NCBI GenBank assembly: GCA_965223465.1
Contig: OZ245025.1
Location: forward strand, 2,170,001 to 2,234,000
Source of the DNA: JAAELZ01 sp965223465
GTDB lineage: Bacteria > Pseudomonadota > Gammaproteobacteria > Arenicellales > Poriferihabitantaceae
Length of the DNA stretch: 64,000 nt
Reading direction: 5' to 3'
Under the pieces are notes generated by a model. That model made no database searches. It was not told where the DNA came from and saw nothing but the letters and a program-made list of their open reading frames with translations. Made by a program: the position numbers and the translations under genes. Shown here piece after piece: positions 26,304 to 35,276 of the stretch. Within the stretch, counting starts at the first letter, position 1; each line of letters begins with the position of its first letter.

Positions 26304-27293
26304 TTAGGAAACTCGAACCACCGTTCTGCCCAAAACCGCGCCATCCATAAAGCTTTCAAACGCGCTGGGTAATTGATCGAAACTCACCTCTTGGGTCACG
26401 ATGTCCTTAAGGTGCTGTGGTTTTAAATCTTCCCCTAGACGACGCCAGGCAGTATTGCGCATTTCGGTTGGCATCTCAATCGAATTAATCCCGATCAGTG
26501 AAACACCGCGCAGAATAAAAGGCATTACCGTGGTTTCCAGTTTGTAACCACCGGCCAGTCCAATACTCGCGATATTGCCAAACGGTTTTACCGTCGAACA
26601 CAACCAGGCAAGAGTTGCATCCCCCACATTATCCACCGCACCACCCCACATCGCTTTATCCAGCGGGCGGCCGCTCATTTCGAGCTCATGCCGATTGATA
26701 AAATCAGACGCGCCCAACGATCTTAGATAATCGTAGTGATCTGCCTTACCGGTAAAGGCCGTCACTTCATAACCTCTGCCTGCGAGCATATCGATGGCGA
26801 AACTCCCCACACCCCCGGTTGCACCCGTGACCACCACCGGCCCCATATCCGGGTTTTGCCCCATTTGCTCCATACGCATAACCGCCAGTGCAGCGGTAAA
26901 ACCCGCTGTGCCGATGCCCATGGCATCACGTTCGCTCATACCTTCAGGAACGGGCACCACACAATCCGCGCACACCCGCGCATATTCGGCATAACCGCCA
27001 TCGGCGGTCTCCGACAGACCACAGCCACATACCAAAACCGAATCACCCGCCTGATAGCGCTTGTCTTCAGAGCTCACCACTTCTCCGGCCAGATCAATCC
27101 CCCCATTGAGTGGGAACTGGCGCAAAATCTGACCCTTGCCCGTGGCGGCCAGCGCGTCTTTATAATTGATGCCCGACCAATTGACCTTAATAACTACTTC
27201 GCCTTCGGTCAGATCATCGACACTGATATCCTGAAACTGCGCAATAATATTTTTATCTTCTCGGTCAATCCTGAATGCTTTGAATGTTGTCAT
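26304..27293 (-). CDS. acuI: acrylyl-CoA reductase / YhdH-type oxidoreductase
   Basis: This 329-aa zinc-free medium-chain dehydrogenase/reductase belongs to the YhdH/AcuI group. It shows WSGINYKDALAATGKGQI near the N-terminus, the NADPH-binding VVVTGATGGVGSFAIDMLAGRGYEV, and the C-terminal GVSLIGINSIEMP. AcuI enzymes reduce acryloyl-CoA to propionyl-CoA with NADPH, detoxifying acrylate from DMSP or 3-hydroxypropionate. It starts 15 bp after an acyl-CoA ligase gene on the same strand, which fits that role. A general quinone-reductase-like function remains possible. Confidence 0.85.
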   Translation of the reverse strand: MTTFKAFRIDREDKNIIAQFQDISVDDLTEGEVVIKVNWSGINYKDALAATGKGQILRQFPLNGGIDLAGEVVSSEDKRYQAGDSVLVCGCGLSETADGGYAEYARVCADCVVPVPEGMSERDAMGIGTAGFTAALAVMRMEQMGQNPDMGPVVVTGATGGVGSFAIDMLAGRGYEVTAFTGKADHYDYLRSLGASDFINRHELEMSGRPLDKAMWGGAVDNVGDATLAWLCSTVKPFGNIASIGLAGGYKLETTVMPFILRGVSLIGINSIEMPTEMRNTAWRRLGEDLKPQHLKDIVTQEVSFDQLPSAFESFMDGAVLGRTVVRVS

Positions 27294-27307
27294 AATTTTT
27301 ACTCTGG

Positions 27308-28939
27308 TTAATGTATATTCTGGTCGCGCTGCCGTAATTCCATCCGGCGAACCTTGCCGGTGGTGGTCATGGGCAACGCGTCAATAAATTCGACTTCTCT
27401 CGGGTATTCGTGGGCCGCCAAGCGGCTTTTAACATGTTGTTTCAGCGCATCGACCAGCGCTTCATCCTGCTCAAAATCAGGCTTGGTGATGACAAACGCT
27501 TTTACGATTTCACCGCGCAGCTGATCAGGCTTACCCACTACGGCAACTTGTGCGACCGCCGGATGGGTCAATAGTACATCTTCTATTTCGCCCGGGCCAA
27601 TACGGTGGCCCGCAGAACTGATGACATCATCATTGCGCCCCACAAACCATAAATAACCATCATCATCCTGGTAGCCCGAATCACCGGTTTTCCACCAACC
27701 ATTGACGATCTTTTCGGCAGTGGCTTCGGGTTTATTCCAATAACCCAGAAACATGACCGGGTCTTCAACTCGCATGGCCAGCTCGCCCGTTTCGCCCTGT
27801 GACAACGGCTGACCCTCTTCATCAATAATGGCCACAACATGGCCGGGATACGCCTTGCCCATGCTCCCGGGGCGCGGTTGCATAATAGCAGAGGAACTGC
27901 CCGCCACATAATTAAATTCGGTTTGTCCCCACATTTCATTGATCTTAATACCAAGCGCCTCCTGTCCCCAATGATACAGCGCCTCGCCCATGGCCTCACC
28001 GGCTGACATAATGCTGCGAAAATTAATCTTATAGTTGGCACGAATATCACTCACCTGACGCAACATTTTTAACGCAGTCGGCGGCACAAACCCATTTCTG
28101 ACCTGATACTTCTCCAGTAAATGGCAGGTCTTCTCTGGATCAAACTTACCCCCTTCATATGCTATAACAGGCTTGCCATAATACAAGCTAGGTAACAGGG
28201 CGTCGATCAAACCACCCGTCCAGGCCCAATCTGCGGGGGTCCAGAATAGATCGCCGGGCTGCCCAAAGAAATTATGCGAAAGCTCAAAGCCCGTCAGGTT
28301 TCCATAAAAGCAACGATGCGCGACACTCGCTCCCTTCGGCGGGCCGGTGGTACCCGAGGTGTAAATTAATAACGCGGGGGTATCAGCGGGGGTGGGCGCA
28401 ATGGTGAACTGATCACTGGCCTGTTCGATCAAGTGCCAAAAACCTTTATGATCATCCACATCCACCACCGTTTCCAGCCCCGGCAAATCTGGCATCAGCG
28501 CTTCAATGGCATCTCTATGCAGCGCATCGGTAATCACCATTTTTGCGCCGCTGTCTTCAAGCCGATACTTCAGCGCATCTGGCCCGAACAGGCCAGATAA
28601 TGGCACCACAGTGGCGTGCAGTTTGTACAAGGCCAAATGTGTGACCGCGGTTTCAAACCGTTGCGGCAATACCAGCGCTACGCGATCCTCCGATTTGATG
28701 CCTTGTGCTGCTAACGCGTTTGCCAACTGGTTTGATGCCTGTTTAAGCTGGCCAAAGGTAAATTCAGCCGTATCACCCTGCTCATTTTCATAAAGTATGG
28801 CTGCCTTATCTGCCAGGCCAACATGCCGATCACAGACCGCCTCAGCAATATTAAAGTGCGCTGGAAGCTGCCATTTAAAATCGGCGTAAGCCTGATCGAA
28901 ATCGCGGTAGTCGGGGCTGATTAATGGGGTGACGGCCAT
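27308..28939 (-). CDS. AMP-forming acyl-CoA synthetase
   Basis: The 543-aa protein is an adenylate-forming ligase. It has the P-loop TSGTTGPPKGASVAHR, the A5 region NEMWGQTEFNYVAGSS, the hinge GRNDDVISSAGHRIGPGEIEDVL and the catalytic lysine in TTTGKVRRMELR. It would activate a short- or medium-chain carboxylate to its CoA ester. I start at the ATG giving MAVTPLISPDYRDF; the longer frame adds 30 hydrophobic residues without support. It is co-transcribed with the AcuI-type reductase and divergent from a crotonase-fold gene, which suggests acrylate, 3-hydroxypropionate or a related short acid as substrate. Confidence 0.92.
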   Translation of the reverse strand: MAVTPLISPDYRDFDQAYADFKWQLPAHFNIAEAVCDRHVGLADKAAILYENEQGDTAEFTFGQLKQASNQLANALAAQGIKSEDRVALVLPQRFETAVTHLALYKLHATVVPLSGLFGPDALKYRLEDSGAKMVITDALHRDAIEALMPDLPGLETVVDVDDHKGFWHLIEQASDQFTIAPTPADTPALLIYTSGTTGPPKGASVAHRCFYGNLTGFELSHNFFGQPGDLFWTPADWAWTGGLIDALLPSLYYGKPVIAYEGGKFDPEKTCHLLEKYQVRNGFVPPTALKMLRQVSDIRANYKINFRSIMSAGEAMGEALYHWGQEALGIKINEMWGQTEFNYVAGSSSAIMQPRPGSMGKAYPGHVVAIIDEEGQPLSQGETGELAMRVEDPVMFLGYWNKPEATAEKIVNGWWKTGDSGYQDDDGYLWFVGRNDDVISSAGHRIGPGEIEDVLLTHPAVAQVAVVGKPDQLRGEIVKAFVITKPDFEQDEALVDALKQHVKSRLAAHEYPREVEFIDALPMTTTGKVRRMELRQRDQNIH

Positions 28940-29011
28940 GAATGTTATGATTCTTCTGATGGGTATTAGTATAATGCTGGAATTGATTAAAAGGCCAGGA
29001 TAGAAAATACC

Positions 29012-29794
29012 ATGAACACTGATAACCAAGACTACCTGCTGCGCGAAGATAAAGATGGCGTAGCCACATTGGTGTTAAATCGCCCCGATCAGTTTAATGC
29101 ATTATCTGAGGCCTTGCTCATGCAGCTTGAAGCAGCATTGCGTGATATCAAACAGGAAGACACAGTGCGCGTGGTGGTAATCAAAGCCAATGGCCGCGCA
29201 TTTTGTGTCGGCCATGATCTGAAAGAGATGCGTGCCAATGCGGACAGGCAGTTTCTAAACCGCTTATTCGCGCAATGCGGTAGCGTGATGCAGGCGATTC
29301 AGGCGTTACCCCAACCCGTGATCGCCAGCGTGCATAGCGTGGCCACCGCGGCGGGCTGTCAACTCGTTGCGGCAAGTGATCTGGCAGTGGCCAGTGACAA
29401 AGCCAAATTTGCGGTCTCGGGTATTAAGCTCGGGCTATTTTGCTCCACCCCGGCGGTTGCCTTAAGCCGTAATATATCGCGCAAACGCGCGATGGAAATG
29501 CTGATGACGGGCGATTTCATTGATGCCCAAACCGCGTTGGATTACGGCTTGGTCAATCAGGTGGTTCCCGTCGAAGAGCTTGATGAGGCGGTTCAGGCAT
29601 TGGCGGAAAAAATCACCGCCAAGCCCAAAGTCGCGGTGGAAATGGGTAAAGCGCTGTTTTACCAGCAACTGAACCGACCGCTGGACCAGGCGTATGATCT
29701 GGCCAGTGAAGCCATCACTTGCAATATGCTGCACGAAGACACGCTGGAAGGGGTGGATGCATTTATTGAGAAACGTAAGCCGAATTGGGGTTAA
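29012..29794 (+). CDS. crotonase-fold protein, ECHDC3-like, lacking both hydratase glutamates
   Basis: The 260-aa protein has the crotonase fold with oxyanion segments GRAFCVGHDLKEM and ATAAGCQLVAASDLAVASDKAKF, followed by GIKLGLFCSTPAVAL. By alignment with classical enoyl-CoA hydratase, the two catalytic Glu positions are Gln117 and Gly137, exactly as in the ECHDC3 branch. The C-terminal GKALFYQQLNRPLDQAYDLASEAI also matches ECHDC3. Ordinary hydratase chemistry is therefore doubtful, although CoA-ester binding should be intact. The gene is divergent from the ligase-AcuI pair across a 72-bp promoter gap, so shared regulation is likely. Confidence 0.9.
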   Translation: MNTDNQDYLLREDKDGVATLVLNRPDQFNALSEALLMQLEAALRDIKQEDTVRVVVIKANGRAFCVGHDLKEMRANADRQFLNRLFAQCGSVMQAIQALPQPVIASVHSVATAAGCQLVAASDLAVASDKAKFAVSGIKLGLFCSTPAVALSRNISRKRAMEMLMTGDFIDAQTALDYGLVNQVVPVEELDEAVQALAEKITAKPKVAVEMGKALFYQQLNRPLDQAYDLASEAITCNMLHEDTLEGVDAFIEKRKPNWG

Positions 29795-30070
29795 GGGTTA
29801 TACGGAACCTGTGTCTCAAAAATTCTGCAATTTTGTGGAATAAGTAACTTAAACACGCGCAAACTTAATGGATTTCCTAAGTATTAAATATAGATAGAAG
29901 TATCCCATATATCAGTCCCGCCCCTCTTTAGTGTCTTTTGGACTTCACTAACAGCCGATGTGATAAAATTGTCATATTCATGTGAATTTTTATTGAGTTT
30001 TTATGGTCACAATAAAGACTTATTACTCAACAATCCAATTCTTAACATTTCGCAAAAGAGGTGAACCCAC

Positions 30071-30517
30071 ATGAAGATTAGAAAACCTACCTTTCTCGCT
30101 TTTATCTTTGCGTTGTTTTACATGCAAACCGCACTGGCGGCCACACCGCCCATATTTTCCACGTCCGAAGGCGCCATTGAGGGCTATGACCCGGTTGCCT
30201 ATTTCACCGAAGAGCAGCCCGTCAAAGGCAAAGACGAATATAGCTTTGAGTACAATGGCGGCGTATTTAAATTTGCCAGCGCGGAGAACCTTGCGCTATT
30301 TACAGCAAACCCTGAAAAATATGCGCCGCAGTATGGCGGCTATTGCGCGTATGCCGTTTCTGAAGGCTATACCGCCAAAATTGACCCGGATGCCTGGACA
30401 ATCGTCGATGATAAACTGTACCTCAACTACAACCAGAGCATCAGGAAACGCTGGTCAAAAGATATTCCGGGGCGAATTGCCAAAGCCAATGAGAACTGGC
30501 CGAAGGTACTAAATTGA
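30071..30517 (+). CDS. secreted YHS-domain protein
   Basis: A Sec signal (residues 1-23, AFIFALFYMQTALA|A) precedes a YHS domain: AIEGYDPVAYFTEEQPVKG, YEYNGGVFKFASAENLALF and YAPQYGGYCAYAVSEG. YHS domains are small, often metal- or copper-associated modules. This signal-peptide form is common in marine gammaproteobacteria and alphaproteobacteria, where its role is undefined. The ribosome site AAGAGGTG lies about 8 nt before the ATG. The gene is monocistronic. Confidence 0.88.
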   Translation: MKIRKPTFLAFIFALFYMQTALAATPPIFSTSEGAIEGYDPVAYFTEEQPVKGKDEYSFEYNGGVFKFASAENLALFTANPEKYAPQYGGYCAYAVSEGYTAKIDPDAWTIVDDKLYLNYNQSIRKRWSKDIPGRIAKANENWPKVLN

Positions 30518-30635
30518 TGCGAGCAATAACATACTATCGGTTTTCCCTGGCGCCACCCCCCATTTATCATTCAGCTTGATTGATTTTCTTACCCCGCTTA
30601 ACTTAGCGCATGCCCAAATGAGTATTTGAGTGCGT

Positions 30636-31136
30636 TTAAAGTTTATCTCGAAGCACCATTAAACCGTCTTCAATTGAACGACCCGTTATCATGGATAAAA
30701 AAATGTGTTTCGGGATAAATTTATAATAATGACTTTGGTTACTTTTTGGGTTTTCTATTTCGATCCGGCCAATAGAATTGTACTGGCCACGCATGTGAAT
30801 GGTCATCTTGCCGAAAAAATCAAAGAACCAGATTCTTTCAACCCCGGCGATTTGATCAAATTCAAAGCGTTGAGAATTACCCTTTTGCTTGATGTACAAG
30901 TATTTTTCATCTGAAAAAACGCTGCAAAAACCTCGTCCCCAAAAAAAGAAAATCACACTGGCGACTAAAAATGGTGAAAGCTGCATAACTAATGCGGTTG
31001 AAACAGTATTACCAGATAGCATCGAGAAATAACTGTAGAACATGATTATTGGCAGCCCGTACTGAACCGCAATCTTCTGGATGACAGAGGAGTGCCGAAC
31101 TTTCTTGCCCCAGGGATTCTTATAGTCTCGTGCCAT
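30636..31136 (-). CDS. small membrane protein of unknown function
   Basis: This 166-aa protein has two membrane helices (about 24-45 and 52-68) after a short basic N-terminus (MARDYKNPWGKKVRH). A cytoplasmic beta-rich tail with RFEFDQIAGVERIWFFDFFGKMTIHMRG follows. It has the shape of PH-like or YcxB-like small membrane proteins, but I do not recognise a family. It converges on the YHS gene and is divergent from the protease-hydrolase fusion gene. Confidence 0.6.
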   Translation of the reverse strand: MARDYKNPWGKKVRHSSVIQKIAVQYGLPIIMFYSYFSMLSGNTVSTALVMQLSPFLVASVIFFFWGRGFCSVFSDEKYLYIKQKGNSQRFEFDQIAGVERIWFFDFFGKMTIHMRGQYNSIGRIEIENPKSNQSHYYKFIPKHIFLSMITGRSIEDGLMVLRDKL

Positions 31137-31327
31137 ACATGCACCTTAAATTAATTCACTTATATCATCAAGCCAGCCTAGCAATGATAATCAAGAGAAG
31201 TTCATCGAATCCTGGTGGGTGCGAACACTGAACCCTGGGTTAAACGTGGCCCATAAAATCCGAGCGTTTTGATCAAAATTTGGTTTTAGGTTATAGTGAA
31301 TTGCCCATAAAAGGATGAGGCGCAATC

Positions 31328-33289
31328 ATGCAAAAACCCAAACCCTATACGGAATGGGCGAGTAACGAGCAATGGTCTGTTACTGCCGCGGGTGAGCGTC
31401 GCAAGCTCAATGTATATCCCGACATTCCGGATTATCGAGACTATGTTTATACCCCAGCTTTGGTGCGCGTGCGCGCCAGTTGCGAGCCAGAGGATTACTC
31501 AAAGTTACTGGTATTGGATCAGGGCAAAGAAGGCGCGTGTACCGGCTTTGGGCTGGCTGCCACGATCAATTATCTTAAGTTTTCCACGCTAGACGGCACA
31601 CCTGAATCAAAAGACAGTGCCAGCCCGCGCATGCTCTACGAACTGGCGCGCAAGAACGACGAATGGCCCGGGGTTAAATATGTTGGCTCAAGTTGTCGTG
31701 GTGCGATTAAAGGCTGGTATTCGATGGGCGTTTGCCGAGAACAGGACTACCCCTATGAAGTTGGCAACCCAGGAATCGTCACGGTCGAACGCGCCAAAGA
31801 AGCGCGTAAAACGCGCATCGGCGCGTACTATCGGATTAAGCATCGGTTGGCAGATTTCCACGCGGCGATTAATGAAACCGGGGCGATATTTGTATCCGCT
31901 TCGGTACACAAAGGCTGGACGGTCAAATTCAGCCGAGCCAAGGCACTGCCGATCATCCCAAAGCAGGCAGTTGGCTCGGGCAGGCCAGGCCACGCGTTTT
32001 GTCTGGTCGGCTATAACGACACCGGCTTTATCGTGCAAAATTCCTGGGGTAAAAAATGGGGGCGATCTGGCTTTGCCATCTGGACATACGAAGATTGGTA
32101 CGAAAATATTAGAGATGCCTGGGTGTTCCGCCTCAGCTTGTCCACCCCAGCGATTTGGCAAGTCTCGACGCGGCTTAAAACCGGCTTACCAAATACAGCT
32201 GGTGAGACCAAATCGAGTAAGCCGGTTCGGGGGGAAATCGCAGGCCATTTTGTGCATATCGACGATGGGCAGTTCCACGATCACGGCGCCTATGCCAGTA
32301 ATTTAGAAGACGTAATACAAACCGCCGAATTACTGGCGAATAGCCCGACGGATAAATACCGGCATTTATTATTCTATGCGCACGGGGGCTTAAATTCTCC
32401 GGTAGATTCGGCGCGGCGCATACGGGGTATGAAGGATGTGTTTAAACAGAACAAAATTTACCCCTATCATTTTATGTATGACACCGGCATCACCGAAGAA
32501 ATCAAAGATGTGATTCAGGAGAAACTAAATCGCTCCGCTGAACGGGCCGGCAAAGGCAGTGATGTATCTGATTATGTTATCGAGAAATTGCTGCGCGGCA
32601 TGGGACGCTCTATCTGGCGCGAGATGAAACGAGGCGCACAACTGCCTTTTGCTGAGCCCAACGCAGGGTGGCAAGTCATCGCCGAGTTTTTAACGCGTCT
32701 GCACCAAACCCGTCCGGATATCAAGATCCACCTGGTGGGACATAGCACCGGCGGTATACTGCTGGCATATTTACTCGAAGCGATGGAAGCACAATTTCCG
32801 AATTTGCGCGTCAACAGCCTTTCCCTGCTTGCACCCGCGGCTACCACCGATCTTTTTTATACGCATTACAAACCCTTGTTGGAAACACCACCGAACTTGT
32901 TTGGTATTGATGAAACCACCGTTTACAACCTAAGTGATAAATTGGAGCGGGATGATCGGGTAACCAGCGTCTATCGTAAATCGCTTTTATATTTAGTGTC
33001 TCGATCTTTTGAAGAAGAACTGGGGGGCGATAAATCAGAGGATACGCAGAAAGAAAAACGCGGTGCGCGTATTTTGGGCATGCAACGCTATAGCGTTCCG
33101 GTGGATCGCCGTGTCGGGAGTCGTGCTGGGTTTTTATATAGCGGTACTGCAAAGGCGAAAGATCGCACCCACTCGAAAACCCACGGCGGTTTTGACAATG
33201 ATGTAGAAACCATGAATGACATTCTGCGTCGGGTACTCAAACGTAAAAGGCTGGATCGCCCTTTTAATCAGCAAGACTTAAGTTACTAA
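31328..33289 (+). CDS. papain-fold cysteine peptidase fused to alpha/beta-hydrolase
   Basis: Residues 25-270 form a papain-like (C1) peptidase with a complete active site. The oxyanion Gln65 and nucleophile Cys71 lie in LDQGKEGACTGFG, His222 in GHAFCLVGY and Asn238 in FIVQNSWGKKWG. A linker follows. Residues 300-653 form an alpha/beta-hydrolase domain with an oxyanion-type HGG (AHGGLNS, about 351-357) and the nucleophile elbow GHSTGG (Ser473). There is no signal peptide and no inhibitory propeptide of ordinary length. A strong ribosome site (AGGATGAGG) precedes the ATG. The next gene, a muramidase, begins 12 bp downstream. The fusion of a protease with a lipase- or esterase-like domain suggests a cytosolic effector or a toxin exported by another route. 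Confidence 0.88.
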   Translation: MQKPKPYTEWASNEQWSVTAAGERRKLNVYPDIPDYRDYVYTPALVRVRASCEPEDYSKLLVLDQGKEGACTGFGLAATINYLKFSTLDGTPESKDSASPRMLYELARKNDEWPGVKYVGSSCRGAIKGWYSMGVCREQDYPYEVGNPGIVTVERAKEARKTRIGAYYRIKHRLADFHAAINETGAIFVSASVHKGWTVKFSRAKALPIIPKQAVGSGRPGHAFCLVGYNDTGFIVQNSWGKKWGRSGFAIWTYEDWYENIRDAWVFRLSLSTPAIWQVSTRLKTGLPNTAGETKSSKPVRGEIAGHFVHIDDGQFHDHGAYASNLEDVIQTAELLANSPTDKYRHLLFYAHGGLNSPVDSARRIRGMKDVFKQNKIYPYHFMYDTGITEEIKDVIQEKLNRSAERAGKGSDVSDYVIEKLLRGMGRSIWREMKRGAQLPFAEPNAGWQVIAEFLTRLHQTRPDIKIHLVGHSTGGILLAYLLEAMEAQFPNLRVNSLSLLAPAATTDLFYTHYKPLLETPPNLFGIDETTVYNLSDKLERDDRVTSVYRKSLLYLVSRSFEEELGGDKSEDTQKEKRGARILGMQRYSVPVDRRVGSRAGFLYSGTAKAKDRTHSKTHGGFDNDVETMNDILRRVLKRKRLDRPFNQQDLSY

Positions 33290-33300
33290 GCAGGCGAACG

Positions 33301-33873
33301 ATGGCAGATTATCAACAGGCATTTGAGAAAGTCCTCGCACACGAAGGCGGTTATAGTAATTTAGCTGCGGATCGCGGCGGTGAAACGTACAAAGGCATTG
33401 CCCGCAAATATCATCCTAACTGGCCAGGGTGGCGCATAATCGATAAAGAAAAATCGTTTGACGGTTTTCCCAAACGTCTGGACAATAACCGAGCACTGCA
33501 TGAACAGGTTAAGGCGCTTTATCGTGCCCAATACTGGGCACCGATCAATGGCGATAAGATTCCCAACCAGGAAGTTGCTGAAGAAGTTTTTGACACAGGG
33601 GTCAATATGGGCATTCGCCGTAGTGCCCGATTTTTACAAGCATCGATAAACTTGTTAAATCGCAATCAAAGCATGCAGGCTGACTTGCGCGTTGATGGCG
33701 ATATAGGTAAAAAAACCCTCGCCGCTTTGAACAAAACCATTCACGCAGACAAAAGCCATCAATACGTAATGTTGCTGCTCAATCTCTATCAGGGGATGCG
33801 TTATATTAATATTCTGCAGGCAAACCCAAGCCAGGAAATATTTACCCGAGGCTGGTTAAAACGCACCATATAG
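33301..33873 (+). CDS. GH108-type N-acetylmuramidase
   Basis: The 190-aa protein has the glycoside hydrolase 108 N-terminal core with the catalytic Glu15 in LAHEGGYSN and the following GGETYKGIARKYHP. A C-terminal peptidoglycan-binding segment follows (VFDTGVNMGIRRSARFLQASINLLN to LRVDGDIGKKTLAALN). Relatives are phage endolysins, ZliS and TtsA, the muramidase that allows typhoid toxin to cross the cell wall. It has no signal peptide, so it needs a holin or another route to reach peptidoglycan; no holin gene is visible next to it. It is certainly co-transcribed with the preceding fusion hydrolase (12-bp gap) and is the only phage-like gene here. Confidence 0.9.
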   Translation: MADYQQAFEKVLAHEGGYSNLAADRGGETYKGIARKYHPNWPGWRIIDKEKSFDGFPKRLDNNRALHEQVKALYRAQYWAPINGDKIPNQEVAEEVFDTGVNMGIRRSARFLQASINLLNRNQSMQADLRVDGDIGKKTLAALNKTIHADKSHQYVMLLLNLYQGMRYINILQANPSQEIFTRGWLKRTI

Positions 33874-33962
33874 CATTAATACGAAATTACATTATTGTGC
33901 GTTTTCACACAGAAAATGCCATCAACTTAGTCCAATGTGCAAATTGCAGGATGCAACACCTC

Positions 33963-34012
33963 GCAACGAGAACGCGTTGCAAAATTTTGATTGTTTCAGG
34001 CGAAAAGCCTGA
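33963..34012 (+). other. two tandem hairpins ahead of the subtilase gene
   Basis: The first stem is GCAACG/CGTTGC (33963-33968 with 33975-33980) and is followed by AAAATTTT. The second is TCAGGC-GAAAA-GCCTGA (33996-34012). They lie in the 170-bp gap between the muramidase and the subtilase. They may be a leaky terminator for the first two genes or a structured leader; neither is followed by a clean T-run. Confidence 0.45.
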
Positions 34013-34043
34013 GTAACCCCAACCCAATCAACAGGAGTTTCTT

Positions 34044-35243
34044 ATGTCAGATAATCAATATATTATTTTACGCTCACCCGATGCATTTATTCCCACCGCC
34101 GATAATCTCGGCCCGGTCTTAGGCCCGGTTACTGCCAACCCAGCGGATTTTACTCACGCCGAATTTGAAATCTCTGAAGTCAGCTTGAATAAGGCCGAAA
34201 AGGATGATTTACGCCGTGACCCACAGACCAAGGCGATCGCACCACCAATGCCGCTTAAACTGATTGAAGCCATACCCACGGATGAATCCGATTCTGCAGA
34301 TGTTGCATCCAGCGGTCATACCTGGGGGGTAGAAGCTGTTGGTGCGCTGCAATCGAGTTTTGATGGAGGCGGGATTAAAGTCGCGGTGCTAGACACCGGC
34401 ATTGATTTGAGCCACTCAGCGTTTAGCGGCGTTCATATCGAGCGTAAAAATTTCACCACTGAAAGCGATGACGATACCCATGGCCACGGCACCCATTGTG
34501 CCGGCACCATCTTTGGGCAGGACGTGGATGGCACCCGTATCGGGGTGGCACGCAATATTTCGGGGGCCCTCATTGCCAAAGTTTTAGGCCAAGGTGGGGG
34601 CTCGTCCGCCACCCTCGCAAATGCCATCAACTGGGCGGTTGAAAATGGTGCGAACGTGGTATCGATGTCATTAGGGATTGACTTCCCAGGATTTGTAGAT
34701 GCGCTGGTCAACCAAAATGGGTTGGATATCAACCCAGCCACCTCAATCGCGCTGGAAGGCTATCGCGCCAATATCAATCTGTTTAGCGCGCTATCACAGA
34801 TGGTCGAAGCAAGAAGTGCGTTTGCCAATGGTACGGTGATTGTTGCGGCATCCGGTAATGAAAGCAATCGACCCGCTTATGAGGTCGCCGTTGCGCCCCC
34901 CGCAGCGGGTAATGGTATTATTTCTGTCGGCGCGCTGGCACAAGGCGCCAATGGTTTAACCGTCGCGAATTTTTCCAATACCCAGTGCAATGTTTCTGCG
35001 CCAGGAGTGGCGGTGTCCTCGGCAGCCCTGGATGGCGGCCTGGTGAGCTGGAATGGTACCAGTATGGCTACGCCACACGTCGCCGGTGTAGCGGCAATGT
35101 GGGCCCAGCAGGAACTTGAAATCACTGGCCAGATTTCCAGTCAAAATATCGCGGCTAAGATACTGGGCAGAGCAAGTCGCGATCGCCTGGCGGCGAATGC
35201 GCAGCTGGACGATGTCGGTAACGGAATCGTGCAGGCCCCTTAA
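34044..35243 (+). CDS. subtilisin-like serine peptidase (S8), leaderless
   Basis: The 399-aa protein carries the full subtilase triad: Asp117 in VAVLDTGID, His148 in HGHGTHCAG and Ser340 in GTSMATPHVAG. Asn272 (AASGNES) forms the oxyanion hole. About 90 N-terminal residues (MSDNQYIILRSPDAFIP onwards) precede the catalytic domain and may act as a prodomain, but they are not a signal peptide. The ribosome site ACAGGAG lies 8 nt upstream. It follows the papain/hydrolase and muramidase genes on the same strand. A role as a processing protease for those proteins, or as a co-delivered effector, is inferred from position only. Confidence 0.92.
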   Translation: MSDNQYIILRSPDAFIPTADNLGPVLGPVTANPADFTHAEFEISEVSLNKAEKDDLRRDPQTKAIAPPMPLKLIEAIPTDESDSADVASSGHTWGVEAVGALQSSFDGGGIKVAVLDTGIDLSHSAFSGVHIERKNFTTESDDDTHGHGTHCAGTIFGQDVDGTRIGVARNISGALIAKVLGQGGGSSATLANAINWAVENGANVVSMSLGIDFPGFVDALVNQNGLDINPATSIALEGYRANINLFSALSQMVEARSAFANGTVIVAASGNESNRPAYEVAVAPPAAGNGIISVGALAQGANGLTVANFSNTQCNVSAPGVAVSSAALDGGLVSWNGTSMATPHVAGVAAMWAQQELEITGQISSQNIAAKILGRASRDRLAANAQLDDVGNGIVQAP

Positions 35244-35276
35244 TGATAGGAGTGCGTTGATCCTTTTATGCAATAG

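Noticed and set aside
29961..29982. Pho box-like TTGTCATATTCATGTGAA upstream of the YHS gene
   Set aside because: Only the first half-site matches; the second is poor and spacing to a -10 is not convincing.
31617..32306. 229-aa ORF inside the protease-hydrolase gene
   Set aside because: It is a different-frame shadow of a gene with an intact active site and strong ribosome site.
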